Assembly: GCA_025201345.1 (NCBI GenBank)
Contig: JAIXMG010000016.1
Coordinates: forward strand, 558,001-622,000
Reading direction: 5' to 3'
DNA: 64,000 nucleotides
Source: Thamnidium elegans
Lineage: Eukaryota; Mucoromycota; Mucoromycetes; Mucorales; Mucoraceae
The notes beneath the pieces are model-generated. The model saw nothing but the letters and a program-made list of their open reading frames with translations, was not told the origin of the DNA and made no database searches. The translations under genes were made by a program, and so were the position numbers. Shown one piece after another: positions 1 through 10,953 of this stretch. Each line of letters begins with the position of its first letter. Position 1 is the stretch's first letter.

Positions 1-265
1 ATGTAATGCGGCTTAATGTATCGTTTTTCATGGTTAATAGGCCTACAACATAACGACGAATCTCATCTTCTGATGGAGAAGCAGATTTGCGTATCACTTG
101 AGAAGGGGATACAGAACTTGTAGATATCTAAATTAAAACAAGTATTAGTAATCCTTGTTTTTCTCTTTTTCAAAATGGCTTAGTTACTTGTCTTGTAGGC
201 TTTGTAGATACCAATTTTGTACTTTTATTGGTGTATAAAGGAGTATTGGGTTTGCAACAGAATTT
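1..265 (-). CDS. Partial unrecognised protein (gene continues beyond the left edge)
   Basis: The minus strand shows an open exon from 127 down to 1, preceded by a good acceptor (TTTTAATTTAG, with a TTACTAAT branch-like site). It encodes a Ser/Pro-rich stretch, then DEIRRYVVGLLTMKNDTLSR. A GTAACT donor at 187-182 closes an upstream exon (188 to about 265) that stays in frame, ending STKLVSTKPTRQ. I see no domain I can name. The 5' limit of the upstream exon is uncertain, and the 3' part lies outside the window. Support comes only from the matching splice signals and continuous frame. Confidence 0.4.
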
Positions 266-1831
266 TTTGAGACTAATTGAGCTTTAAACAAGTTGAAATA
301 AATATCTCCCTCCCCCCCCCCCTTTTTTTTTACTTTGACGTTTTATATACTTTCTTTATCTGCCTATGCGAGTGGCATAACTAATAAATATAGCAGCGAT
401 TACTTAAAATATTTCATTTTCTTTTTAACTGCTCTATATTAAAGCGAGGTCTTAATACGAACTGATGGTAATCATGTCAATACGATGAAACAAATTATTT
501 AGTTTTTTTTTTTTTTTTTTTTTGAAGATCTCAACACTAGTGAGATCCTTTCCGAAAATACGAGCAAGGAGATTATGCAATGACAATATTCTTTTCCCCT
601 TTTTTGGCTTTAACTATTTAAATGCTTGCATAGATCGATTCGAGGTAATTACTGATAAAACTTAATCTGAAGATTCAATATCCTATCAAGAAGGATTGTA
701 ATACACTCGATCACAAATAATTGTTCTTTAGTGGTATATGAATGTATATAAAAAGTCAAAAACCTATTATCTTATACATTTAAAAATAAAGTAAAATATT
801 TCGGGGAGAAAAAAAAACCATCAGCTATTTTTTTTATTATTAAAATATAACATATAAAAAAAAAGGGAAATGTAAAAAAAAAAAATGGAGGCACTTTTTA
901 GGGTCAAAGAGGAAAAAATATCGTTCAAAAAAGAGCAAAGGTTGTACCTAGATGAGCCTTCTTTTTTAAAAAGATTATTTTGTTATTCCACAGAAACTCA
1001 CAAATGAAGCTCGAAAGTATTCACTGAAAAAAGCATCGGGCGGATGACCAAATGAGGGTCCTTCTAGGAAGGCAAAGCCTGGATTACCAGTCTCCAGTGC
1101 ATACCAGAGTAAAATCTCGCTTGTGGAGATGAGTTTCCATAGAAACAGAGGGATAACTAACCATAGTTAGATACATAGGCCGCTAACGAACGGGTTGAAA
1201 GTCTTGGGCAGTAGAAAAAGTTTCGATTGAAACGGATATAGATCAGTGTACTTCAGGAGCGTTAATGTGAATTTTGAATTTTTTTTGCGGTAAGTTTTTA
1301 TTTTGTTATGTGGGAGTGCAGTTTTTTTTTTTTTTACAAGGATTTTGAAAGGATTTTGCGCACATGAGATTTGTTTTTTATATATAGTTTTTGAATACCA
1401 AAGAGAGATACTATCAAAGTCAATTGAGGACACGTCAAGTCAGAGGAGCAAACATGATGAGAAAAAACCAGATAATAAAGCGATGCAGGAAATTTTTTTG
1501 TTTTTTGTTTTTTTTTTTGCTATGGAGCCAAAGGTAAAAAAGACCACCAGTAGGAACGAAAAAAGTGGCAAGAGCGTTTAGCCTTTTCCAGGACTAGGAA
1601 AAGTTTCCGGGGGGCACCAACTTGGAGGTACACTCAAAAGCTCCCCGTATATTATATTATTATAAAATGAAAGTAAAAGATATATTGTTAGAAAATATTG
1701 AACTGAAAAAAAGACGTTATTTATATTTAAAAAATTTATTACATAAAAATAGTGTGAGAATATTTTATGCAAGGAGAAGAGGGGAATTTATGCCGAAACA
1801 TCAGGTGTCATACAAGAAAATAAAACACTAT
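266..1831. other. Intergenic, homopolymer-rich spacer
   Basis: No convincing gene. It holds a C10T9 run near 305-330, a T18 run near 505, and many A tracts. Two short GC-richer patches (about 1030-1145 and 1580-1652) contain small hairpins and are discussed as a finding. Open frames here are short, low in complexity and lack splice support. Confidence 0.5.
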
Positions 1832-2455
1832 TTATTTCTTGTTGCTTACTTCTAGTTTTTCTTTAAATGTAATTTCTACTAGTTTCTTTGTAAAATCATC
1901 AAAGACAGAGTCTTGAGATCTTATTAAATCTAAATCCTTTTCAGGAGTGTTTGAACAATCAAGCTTCTTTATAATTTCACGTAGTTGGGGGTATTCAAGG
2001 AATTCATGAATCTCCTTTGAATACATGAGTTTCTCTAAATCGTTTGGCGTTAACCTACTAGGGTCCTCTTCATCAGGTGCGCCAATTGGCGTAATTTCCT
2101 TCCTTGTAGGTACTAGAGTAATTATTTAGTTTCCCTTTTTTTTATGGGACCTCGTATAAACAAATTACCTTCATTAGTTGGTTCAGAAACTTCACACGGA
2201 ATTTCTAAAAATAATCTAATAAATAACTCCTTCCAAGTCTAGGTTCTCTGTATGTATATATTACCTTTATGTTGTTTGAAGCAAACTAAGGAGCAGCTTT
2301 AATGTGTAAAGAAAGCAGTACGTTAGTATAACATAAGCTTATTTTATTTTAGAAAAAAAAAGAGAAAAAAAAAAAAGATAACTTTACTATGGCGCTCTAC
2401 ATTTTGGACATTTGTATTTTGATTCCTCTTTTTCACAAATCTTGCAAAGTACCAT
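1832..2455 (-). CDS. HIT-type zinc finger protein, ZNHIT3/Hit1-like
   Basis: Small HIT zinc-finger protein of the box C/D snoRNP assembly family (ZNHIT3 in animals, Hit1 in yeast), expected in the nucleus. Four exons can be joined. Exon 1 starts at the ATG at 2455 and reads MVLCKICEKEESKYKCPKCR. Exon 2 (about 2325-2268) completes the finger with YCSLVCFKQHK. Exon 3 encodes EIPCEVSEPTNE. The last exon carries a helical tail, LEYPQLREIIKKLD, then SVFDDFTKKLVEI, which resembles the ZNHIT3 C-terminal helix. The cysteines follow the CxxC...CxxC...CxxC...H order of the family. The intron between exons 1 and 2 contains a perfect TACTAAC. It is head-to-head with NAA20, 397 bp apart. The short length (about 115-120 residues) fits the family. 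ZNHIT3 is preferred over other HIT proteins because of the tail. Confidence 0.85.
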
Positions 2456-2852
2456 TGTGTTGAATGTCAAAGTACGAATTAAATTTAAACAAAGCCACGG
2501 TTTCTTTTTCTCTCTTATTATTTTTTTTTTCTATATTTTTTCTTTCTCCCTTGGTTTCTCTTTATATTATTATAAGTATTATAAAAAAAAGTATACTGTT
2601 TGTTAAATAATAAATCAGCAGTTAGATTATGCTGTTTTGTTTACTGTTTACCACTATTTTTGATGTAATATTGGATTATAGATGCTTTATGATTAAATCT
2701 GCTGATGTTTGTAACTATCCTTTAGGTTATCTCCGTGACCTGCTTTCCTTTCTGTACATAAAGGCTAGATACACTACAGTATTACTCGCTTATGTTTGTG
2801 AACAACTTTTTTTTTATAGTATTTTTAAAATACGAGAGAAATAATATACGAC

Positions 2853-3680
2853 ATGAGTTTGTTGAGACGTTTTAAGGCCACTGATTTATTTGAATTTAAC
2901 AACATGTAAGGCCTTTTTTTTTATAAATATAAAACGTTTAGATTTTTTTTTCTATACATTCTCATTCTAATGGGCGCTTTAAATTCGTAGTAATCTTGAT
3001 CCTTTGACTGAAACGGTAAAGAGTTTTTTCTATTTAGTATAGTCATGACGTGAATAAGAAACCAATTGCCCTTTATTTTTTTTCATGTATAGTACAACAT
3101 CTCTTTTTACCTTCAATACCTTGCACGTTGGCCTGATTTATTCAGTGTACAAGTTTCTCCTCATAATCGCCTAATGGGTTATGGTAAGTTTTTATTTCTT
3201 AGTATGGTACGATTTATATTCAACCTTTTCTTTTATTAGTGATGGGTAAGACTGAAGGAACCGGTAAGAACTGGCATGGTCACGTTACAGCTATCACGGT
3301 CGCACCCGAATACCGTAGATTGGGTCTCGCAGATGGTATGATGAATTTGTTGGAAGAAGTCTCTGAAAAGGGGTATAATGGATGGTTCGTGGATCTTTAT
3401 GTTCGTGTATCGAATTCAGTGGCTATAGACATGTATCGCAAGTTTGGATACTCGGTTTATCGAACAGTACGAAACTATTATGCGGGACAATCAAATGAAG
3501 ATGCTTATGGTAAACGAATATTTTATGTATAAACAAAAAAGAGTAATTATCTAATGCAAAACAAAAAAAAAAAACGTAGATATGCGGAAAGCGTTACCAA
3601 GAGATACAAAACTCGAAACAATTAGAGAAAATGGTGAAAAGGTCTTTGTTAATCCAGAGGATTTAGACTCTTGGCGTTAG
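2853..3680 (+). CDS. NAA20: N-alpha-acetyltransferase 20, NatB catalytic subunit
   Basis: GNAT-fold enzyme that acetylates protein N-termini beginning Met-Asp/Glu/Asn/Gln, working with the NAA25 subunit on ribosomes. Five exons join cleanly (2853-2905, 2991-3015, 3093-3183, 3240-3509, 3580-3680) to give 179 residues, close to the usual size. Visible family blocks, in order: LFEFNNINLDPLTET, FYLQYLARWPDLF, LMGYVMGKTEG, HGHVTAITVAPEYRRLGLAD (acetyl-CoA loop RRLGLA), VDLYVRVSN, MYRKFGYSVYRTV, and DAYDMRKALPRD near the end. The start is the first ATG in frame with FKATDLFEFNN, as in NAA20 orthologues. The splice sites are supported by uninterrupted homology across every junction. Divergent from the HIT zinc-finger gene. 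Confidence 0.95.
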
Positions 3681-3714
3681 AAATAGTAATAATTGTAATA
3701 ATAAAAAAGAGAGT

Positions 3715-4180
3715 TTATTTGACAGAACAACGTTTAAATGCACCAACCATACTTTTTTTACCAGTAGATGTATTATTTTCGTTCATTTGGATATCGTCTT
3801 TTTGACGCATCATCAGTAGACCTCCTACTGCTTCACCAGCGTGCGCCTTTCTTACATTACCAAATTTAGATTTTCCATCTATACCTTGTATACTTTGACC
3901 ATCATTGGGTGGTACGCACATGGATTCATGAGGTCCAGTTCTCACCTTAATTTGAGGGGATATTTTAACTTTTCCATCTTCTTGTATTTTCTTCTTTTCG
4001 TTGGGTATATCGCCTAAGATCGCGCTAAATGACAAAAAATGCGATTGGATGAATGAGAAGAAAAAAAGTTACTTGGCTTACCAAGTGACAATAAGGGATG
4101 CGAAACAGTTATATGGACCGTATATTGATATTACAGCGTCTTTTGAGGCATGGATCGCAGCGAATCTACACCATAATACA
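3715..4180 (-). CDS. Unrecognised small basic protein, 5' end unresolved
   Basis: An open exon from about 4020 down to the TAA at 3715 encodes about 105 residues with no methionine near its start. It opens AILGDIPNEKKK and includes GKSKFGNVRKAHAGEAVGG and a basic end, MVGAFKRCSVK. A clear acceptor (GTCATTTAG) precedes it. A matching donor (G|GTAAGC) near 4078 would join it in frame to a second open stretch (about 4180-4080, encoding KLVLWCRFAAIHASKDAVIS). I could not find the starting exon. No recognisable domain. It lies tail-to-tail with NAA20, only 34 bp apart. The coding call rests on length, composition and splice signals. Confidence 0.45.
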
Positions 4181-4428
4181 AGTTTTGCATTTGATTATAA
4201 TGTGATATATACGCTTTGATTCGGCACCTGTAATATTATTCTACCATGCAAACAAATGTTTAAGGTAGTTAGCCAAGTCGTTCAGAAATAGTATATTTAT
4301 GCATACATATGATTGCTTATTTTTAATCATAAATGTGATAGGAGGGATTGTTAGCACGGCGATGACTGCGACGAAAAGAAAAAAAAATTGTAGCAAAAAA
4401 AAACTAACTGTATTATTCATAATTGTAT

Positions 4429-4920
4429 TTATTTTTTAAGAAGAATAAACATAGAGCGAGTTATTAAAGAGGGAAAAAAAAAAGCGAAAAAAAAAATACA
4501 GTTTACAGTTTTGGCAGATTTATCACTATTAGTCTTCTCTCCATTTAAAATCGCATCTAATGGATTGGTTGCCTTCCAAATAGTATCGTAGAAGTTTTCG
4601 GCATACTGATCGCGCTTCCTTTTTAGCTTATTTTCGTATTGCTCTTTTACAGTATCTGTACAAAAATTCGCGGCTGGCGTATCCGGGTCTAAGCGAAGGA
4701 AGTCAGCGTAAGTAATCATAATTAAGAAACAGTACTTACATATCTGATTTTTTAATTCTTTGAACTTAGATTTTAAAAAATCTAAAGATACTCCCAAATG
4801 TATAGAATCTTTGTCATAAAAGTTATCGATAGCATACTTGTACGCTCTGTACTTCATATAAGGGTTATTATTCCTTTCAAGCGTCCTAGCATTTCTTGGA
4901 AAAGCGAAGGAATAGGGGGA
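4429..4920 (-). CDS. Unrecognised gene, two or more exons, ends uncertain
   Basis: Reading the minus strand, an exon (about 4900-4742) encodes PRNARTLERNNNPYMKYR followed by a helical, charged segment with KFKELKNQI. A GTAAGT donor and a TTCGCTTAG acceptor remove a short intron, and the frame continues as YPDTPAANFCTDTVKEQYEN, then a charged helix ending NPLDAILNGEKTN near 4533. Beyond that the frame becomes Phe-rich and is probably another intron (donor GTAAACTG near 4503). The first ATG in frame is at 4857, but coding-like sequence extends upstream, so the true start is probably in an earlier exon. No family recognised. Composition suggests a small helical protein. Confidence 0.45.
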   Translation of the reverse strand, partial: SPYSFAFPRNARTLERNNNPYMKYRAYKYAIDNFYDKDSIHLGVSLDFLKSKFKELKNQICKYCFLIMITYADFLRLDPDTPAANFCTDTVKEQYENKLKRKRDQYAENFYDTIWKATNPLDAILNGEKTNSDKSAKTVNCIFFFAFFFPSLITRSMFILLKK

Positions 4921-5184
4921 TTAGTGATATATGATAAGATGGCTTTTATACATATCCTGGACTTTATTTGAAATTTCTCCATGAAATTTAAAAAGAAATG
5001 TATCAAAAACAGTTCACCAAAGAAAATGTATCTACCCGAAATTCGAGAGAATATATTAAACTAAAAAAAAGTAGGAAATAATTTATAGCTATTACGTTCA
5101 AGAGTATACTAATATATTTAAAATTAGGTCTATTAAACTTTATTCTCATTCATCCAGCCACATTTTTTGTCATTTAACCTGATC

Positions 5185-6594
5185 TTAGTTGATGATATTG
5201 GGTGGTAATAGACCAAGGTAATCTCCTTGTGAGCGCGTGTTACGTTGTCTATAAGCTTCAGAGGGAGGCTTCTTTGTGTATTTAGAAGATTGCTCTTTAG
5301 GATACTTTTGAATGGGAGATTGAATTTTTTTTGCGGTCAATTGGATTTGTTCGGGAGCTACAGGCTTATTCATTGATTCGGATCTTTTACGGTTTCCACT
5401 ATTTGAGGGTCTTTCATCTTTAAAAATAGAAGAACTAATATGAGGGAGGGAATTGTGAGGTATTATTGTATATATACTTACTTAGGTTCAGTGTTGATAA
5501 AGATGAACTCATGTCACCTGAAAATTTAATTTGACCGTCTGGTTTGAAAGGGCCGGTATATGGTTTTTGAGTTATAAATGGATGCTGAAGTGCTTGTTGA
5601 GGTGTCCATCTTTTCAAAGGGTTTAATTCGAGTACACCGTATAAAAAGTCTAGGATACATAATCTCGCCTCCGTTTCTATTAATATATTTAGAAAAATGA
5701 TGATCTCTCAATATATGTAATCATGTATATGCACATACCTCTCTGCTTTTCCTCTTCATCTCTCATATAATTTGCAGCACCAGGTAGTCGTCTTTTTTCA
5801 GTTTCCTCCTTGGATAACTGAGGCTTACCGTGATTATACATGAGAACGATATCCTTGAGAGTAGTTTGAGGGAAATATTTCTTTCTTGGTAATTCGTTCT
5901 TATTATTTTCGTGGCTATATTGGTCCCGGCTCTTTAACTCGTAATCAAAGCTATCGAAACCTGTACTCTTTTTGTTAAAAAACTTGTTTGTATTTCTTCC
6001 TTTACTCAACATATCTTTGGAAGGAACACCTAGCATTTCAACAATACGGAATAATTGATTGTATTCCGAACTTCCAGGGAATAAAGGCAACCCCAAAAAG
6101 AGCTCTGCTACAATACATCCAAATGACCACATATCGATAGCTCCTGTATATCGCATGCCTAACAGCACTTCGGGTGATCTGTAGAATCTAGATTGGATAT
6201 AGGTATAAATTCGGTTCGCTTCGTGGCATGAAGATCCAAAATCAATAACTTTAATCGTCAATGACTTTTCACTATTAATAAGTTGATTAATACACATTTT
6301 GTTAACGCGCACATATATATATATATATTACCTCTCTAAAAGAATATTTTCAGGTTTTAAATCGCAGTGAATGATTTTTGCATCTTTCAGTAAAGAAAGG
6401 GTATCTAAAATTTGTACGGAAAAGGCTCTTACTTTATCTGGAGAAAACCCTTTATACCTGTTATGTCCAATAAGATCGTACAAGTTGTAAGAGAGTAATT
6501 CAAATACTAGACATAGGTGATTCTTATGATAGAAAATATGATGCAACCGTACTATATGATGTTTATCGTCTGGATCCAATTGTGTATTCAACTA

Positions 6595-6627
<33 letters not shown>

Positions 6628-7758
6628 TTAACATGTATAATAAAAAAGTTGTCGTATCTGTTACCCACTTTTTTTAAAATTTCGATTTCCATACAACTTT
6701 GAGTTTTATAAGCACTCTTGTTCTTTATGACCTTTACAGAAAATAATTCGCCTGTTGAGATCCTTTCACACTTTACTACCTGACCAAACGTACCCTGACC
6801 TAGTAAATCAATTACCCTGTACCTAAAGAAAATGTAAGTTTCTCTTCATATCCGTTGCACTTAAAATTACTTACATAAAGTTTGGATCGTGTCCTAAAAC
6901 CTCGTTTACTTTAAGAATATAATCGAAGTTTTCATTATCGTTTTCTTCATTCCTAAACGGTTTACTCGGCTTGGTCAAGATTCTCTTTGGTATCTTTTTT
7001 GGATCGTAACCAAGTTTTAGGTTATTCGTATTAAACGTATCTTTTAAATTTACAGTCAGTGAAAGTAGCCTATTCTTGGTCTATATATTTTTTTTTATTG
7101 TTAGTAAAAAAAAAAAAGATCCAATAATCATTTAAGAAAAGCTACGTACTTTTTGTCTGTTCGTTAATAACCACCTATCCACATCTCTCTGCCTTAACGA
7201 GCTATTACCTGGTGTTACCTTTATGAAACCTTGTGACCTTTTAAACTGTTGAATATCTAAAGGCCATTGATAACCTAAATCTAACTGAGGACCTATCTCT
7301 TCACAGTAGTAAGGGGAGTTATTGGCTTTTGCTACGGATGTACTTGCTACAATGGTAGAAGCATTTGTTGATACGGTCTGTTTTCGAATAGAGGGTATAC
7401 GACGATGAAGCAAAGATGCTTGTTGAACTTTGACTATTTCTAAATCCGGCTCATCCCAATCGCTATCATCGTCTTCATCCGAGTTATCGTTTAATACAAC
7501 TCTTCCTTGATAGGTTGGTTGTGTTGATTGAGATCCTATGGCGGGAAAAGTTGTTAGTTGGTTTAAAAAATAAAAACAAAATAAAATAAAAGCTATGTGT
7601 TTACCTTTAAAACTAAAATTGCTATTGTTATCTCCAGACGTTAAAGTAAACTGAGAATCACGTAGCTTTTTCGAAGTACTAGAAAGGTCGCTGTATGAAA
7701 TGTTGCCAGACTTTAAACCAGCTGAATAAATGTTTTTATTTCTTCCAATATTACTCAT
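5185..7758 (-). CDS. YAK1: Yak1-type DYRK family protein kinase
   Basis: Dual-specificity kinase of the Yak1 branch, which in yeasts restrains growth when PKA/TOR signalling is low. The N-terminal part (7758-7132, one intron at about 7606-7537) is Ser/Asn-rich with an acidic patch (NDNSDEDDDSDWDEPDLE). The kinase domain follows over several exons: the Gly-rich loop YRVIDLLGQGTFGQVVK (about 6835-6780), VKVIKNKSAYKTQSC, KNHLCLVFELLSYNLYDLI, the catalytic loop IIHCDLKPENILL (HCD, not HRD, as in Yak1), VIDFGSSCHE, then the activation segment YTYIQSRFYRSPEVLLG with the autophosphorylated-tyrosine position conserved. The sub-domain XI hallmark RWTPQQALQHPFIT appears near 5615. Stop TAA at 5187-5185. 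One intron holds an A30 run (6596-6625). Intron edges near 5700 and 6330 were placed by homology. Confidence 0.92.
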
Positions 7759-8349
7759 TTAAAAAAAGCGAAGGAAAGAAGAAAAGAAAGTTGTGAGAAA
7801 AAACAATGTTTTCGTTCATAAGGGACACATCTTTTTTTTTTTTTTTACGGCTTTCCCTTTTTTAAAAAAAAAGTTGCCAAAAAAGAGTTTTTATTTGTTT
7901 TGGTGATTTCCATTTTAAGAACACGTTTTACTAAACAAAATTGCTTTATGACAGTTGGTAAACTGAGTGCCCTTGAAAAAAAAAAGAGTAGGCTAATACA
8001 TTGAACCAAAAAAAAAGGGGGGGGGATATTGATGCGTGGTCTATTTACACGGTCGATAAAAAAAAAGTATTACTGTGTCCACGAAAAGGGTTTGTTGAAT
8101 GAATTAAATAAGCTCAACGAGTTCAGAAATTTCATAAATTAATAACAGGATTTATGGTTGTACAAAAAGAAGATCAACTTTACTATTATAATGCTGATAA
8201 AATATCCATAATTTTGGTTTTATAAAAGAAAAGTTTGTCTTCATACGAAGTTAGTATTAGTAGGAATTTTATTATTTACAAATAGTGTGCCTGAGAAGGG
8301 GGTTTTTTTTAAAATATTTTTTTTTACAGTATTTTTACAAGTGTTTTTT
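7759..8349. other. Spacer between YAK1 and the CSC1-like gene
   Basis: Upstream region of YAK1 (minus) and downstream region of the channel gene. It contains T/A runs and an A9G10-type purine tract at about 8007-8025. I see no further gene. Confidence 0.4.
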
Positions 8350-10875
8350 TTACTCTTCATTTGACATTTTGCTAAGAAGAGGAGCGCTACTGTGTCTACT
8401 ATTTTGAGTATCAGGTCGAACAATATCAGCCGCTATAGTTTCATTATCCTCTATATCAGGAACAACCACCGGCGCGCTTAAATTAGACTGTCTATACTCA
8501 GGACGTTTAGGCAAAGGTAAATGGTTATTGGTAAAAGCATGAGACTTTCTTCGGTCAGGGTGATGATAATAAGTTTGGTGCACAGATTTCGAAGAAGTAC
8601 TACTGGAATGATCATCAGCTGCGTCAGTAGAGCGCTGTCCCTTTTCAACAGAATCTAACGTGTCATCGTCGTCATGTATATGCTTCATCTTAAAGTCTTG
8701 CGCAGGTGTAGTACCTTGCTCAGATAAATTCGATTTTTTGAGAGCGCCAGTTTTGAATAATTTTTGTAACACATTAATTTTTGTTTTGGGTTTACCGTGA
8801 ACGATAGAAGCGGCATCACTTTGAGCAATTTTCTTTGAATCTTCAATAAGTTTTGCTCGAGCAATATCGTCTTGCTGAGAAGGTAGCTTGGATGAAGTAA
8901 GTCCTTGAGAAGATTCAGTTTGAAGACGCATATTTTCTTCTGCCTTGTTATCAGCTTCGACCTTACGCAAGATTTCAGCCAAGTGTTGAGCAAGGTTACC
9001 TCCACCAGAAATTCTGTTATGTAACAGATCGGATTTACGACGGTTACTATCAGGTCTCTTTTGTTCACCATCTACAGGTACCTTAACAGGAAGCCAGAGT
9101 TGAGGAAGCACACCAACAAGCAAAGGATTGCCATACCGCTTCAGACCAGCATCCAATAAACCGGGGTTTAGTTGCATAGGTGGTTGACGATAATCGGTTA
9201 GTCTATCTGGAGTAGCCTCATAATCATCCTCATCTAACACAAGCTTTTTATGACGAGGACGAACAATAATACTTTTATCCTCTGGCTTAGACTCTGCCTT
9301 TAAATTTGCAGCCGAATGAGCTGCTTTTTTCCATCTATTTCTTGCTGCCATCTTGGCTTCTTTTGCTTTCGCGTCTTCAATATCTGCTTCGGATTTACTT
9401 CGAGGCATTGGTGAATCGTCGTCAGAAGAGCCGTCTTCACTATCCGAATCGTTTTCAGAGCCGTTTGGTAATTCTTTTAGATTATCACGAAGGAGCTGCA
9501 TAGGCAAGTTATGACCATTGCGTTCATATGCTTTGTTTAACAAGAACCGGAAAAGAAAGGTGATTCCGATTAAGGGAACACAGAGACCGCCCAGAACGAA
9601 CGCCTTTTTTAAAAGGAATATACCGGTCATTGTCAGTTGGAATAATATCAGTGTGAAGATCATACGTGGAATAACCATAGTCCATAATTTACCTGCTGCT
9701 TCGTATGGCCTAAAATATACTATCGAAAAGAAAAGCAATTAGTTGTTATCCTCCGTTTTCAGTTTTGTTTTATTTACCATATAAAAATTGATATTTGTAT
9801 ACAACATAAGTGAAACAAAAGTAGACAGTTCCAAAGAGCAAGATGACCGGGTTAATAAGTGAGTACTCAAATACAATTGTAAAAATGAGTAGAGGAGCAG
9901 GATAACCAATACCATAATTGAAAGCCCAAGGAGCTCTGTTTTCGGCGTGTTCTCTTGGCGTACTGCAAATAAATAAATGGTAAAAACCACGAATGATAAT
10001 TGAACCAAGCAACAGAATGTTTAATGGCATACTAACAAGAAGAAAAATTAGTTACGTATTCTTAGGAGACCGAGGAATATACTTACACTAAGAAGGCTTG
10101 TAAAATGGTATAATTAATAAAGAAAGGAGCAAACTATAAAAAGTGAGGATAATCAATCTACTGCTACACACATGTTTTATCTTTCGTTTTGTTTTTACCT
10201 TCGAAAGAGAGTTGGCAACATATGTAGGAATTTCTTGAATGTTTTTCGATAAATCGGCTAATACAGTTGACATGGCTGCAACTGTAACGGAATAGAAAAT
10301 CAAGGTCAAGGAAACCAAGAAAAAATAATATCTTTATTCTGCCTTTTAGTATACGTTTTATATATGTATATTATACGATATATTTCTACTTACTTGCTAA
10401 GAGTGGATTCTGCAACCGCACTGCGTGATCTTAGACCTTGATAATAACCCATAGCTAATACAATTTGTTAAAAAGGGGTATTCCTTATTGTTTTTTTTTA
10501 CTTACTATCGAAGAATATAGGTAAAACCGAAGTAACGATATTAAGAATAACAGTGGGCACGAAAGAACCAAAAATCAAATGACCGATTTCACTTTGATCA
10601 AGAATATCAGCCAAATTGCTATCGATTCTTGAAATCGCTTGTAAACTGAATAAAGATGAAATGGCTACGACGGGGACAGACCACGTTAAACACAAAAATA
10701 CAGTAACGGACCAAATAATGACTTCTCTCAAAATACGTTCACGACCTCGAATGGCTACACTGTCCCATAATACATCTCTGGGTTCACAAGCCATACTAGC
10801 ACGACAGTTAAATGGCTCGGGATTTATAGCAATTTGAGAAGCAATAATCTAAAAATACGATTAGATATTGGAGTA

Positions 10876-10953
<78 letters not shown>

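Noticed and set aside
1578..1652. Similarity of ACTAGGAAAAGTTTCCGGGG to a conserved block of RNase MRP RNA
   Set aside because: Only a short block is similar. The expected downstream pairing partner and overall layout of RNase P/MRP are absent.
8685..9071. 128-codon minus-strand frame inside the CSC1-like tail
   Set aside because: Shadow of the real C-terminal exon in another frame; composition is not protein-like and the real frame continues the channel protein.
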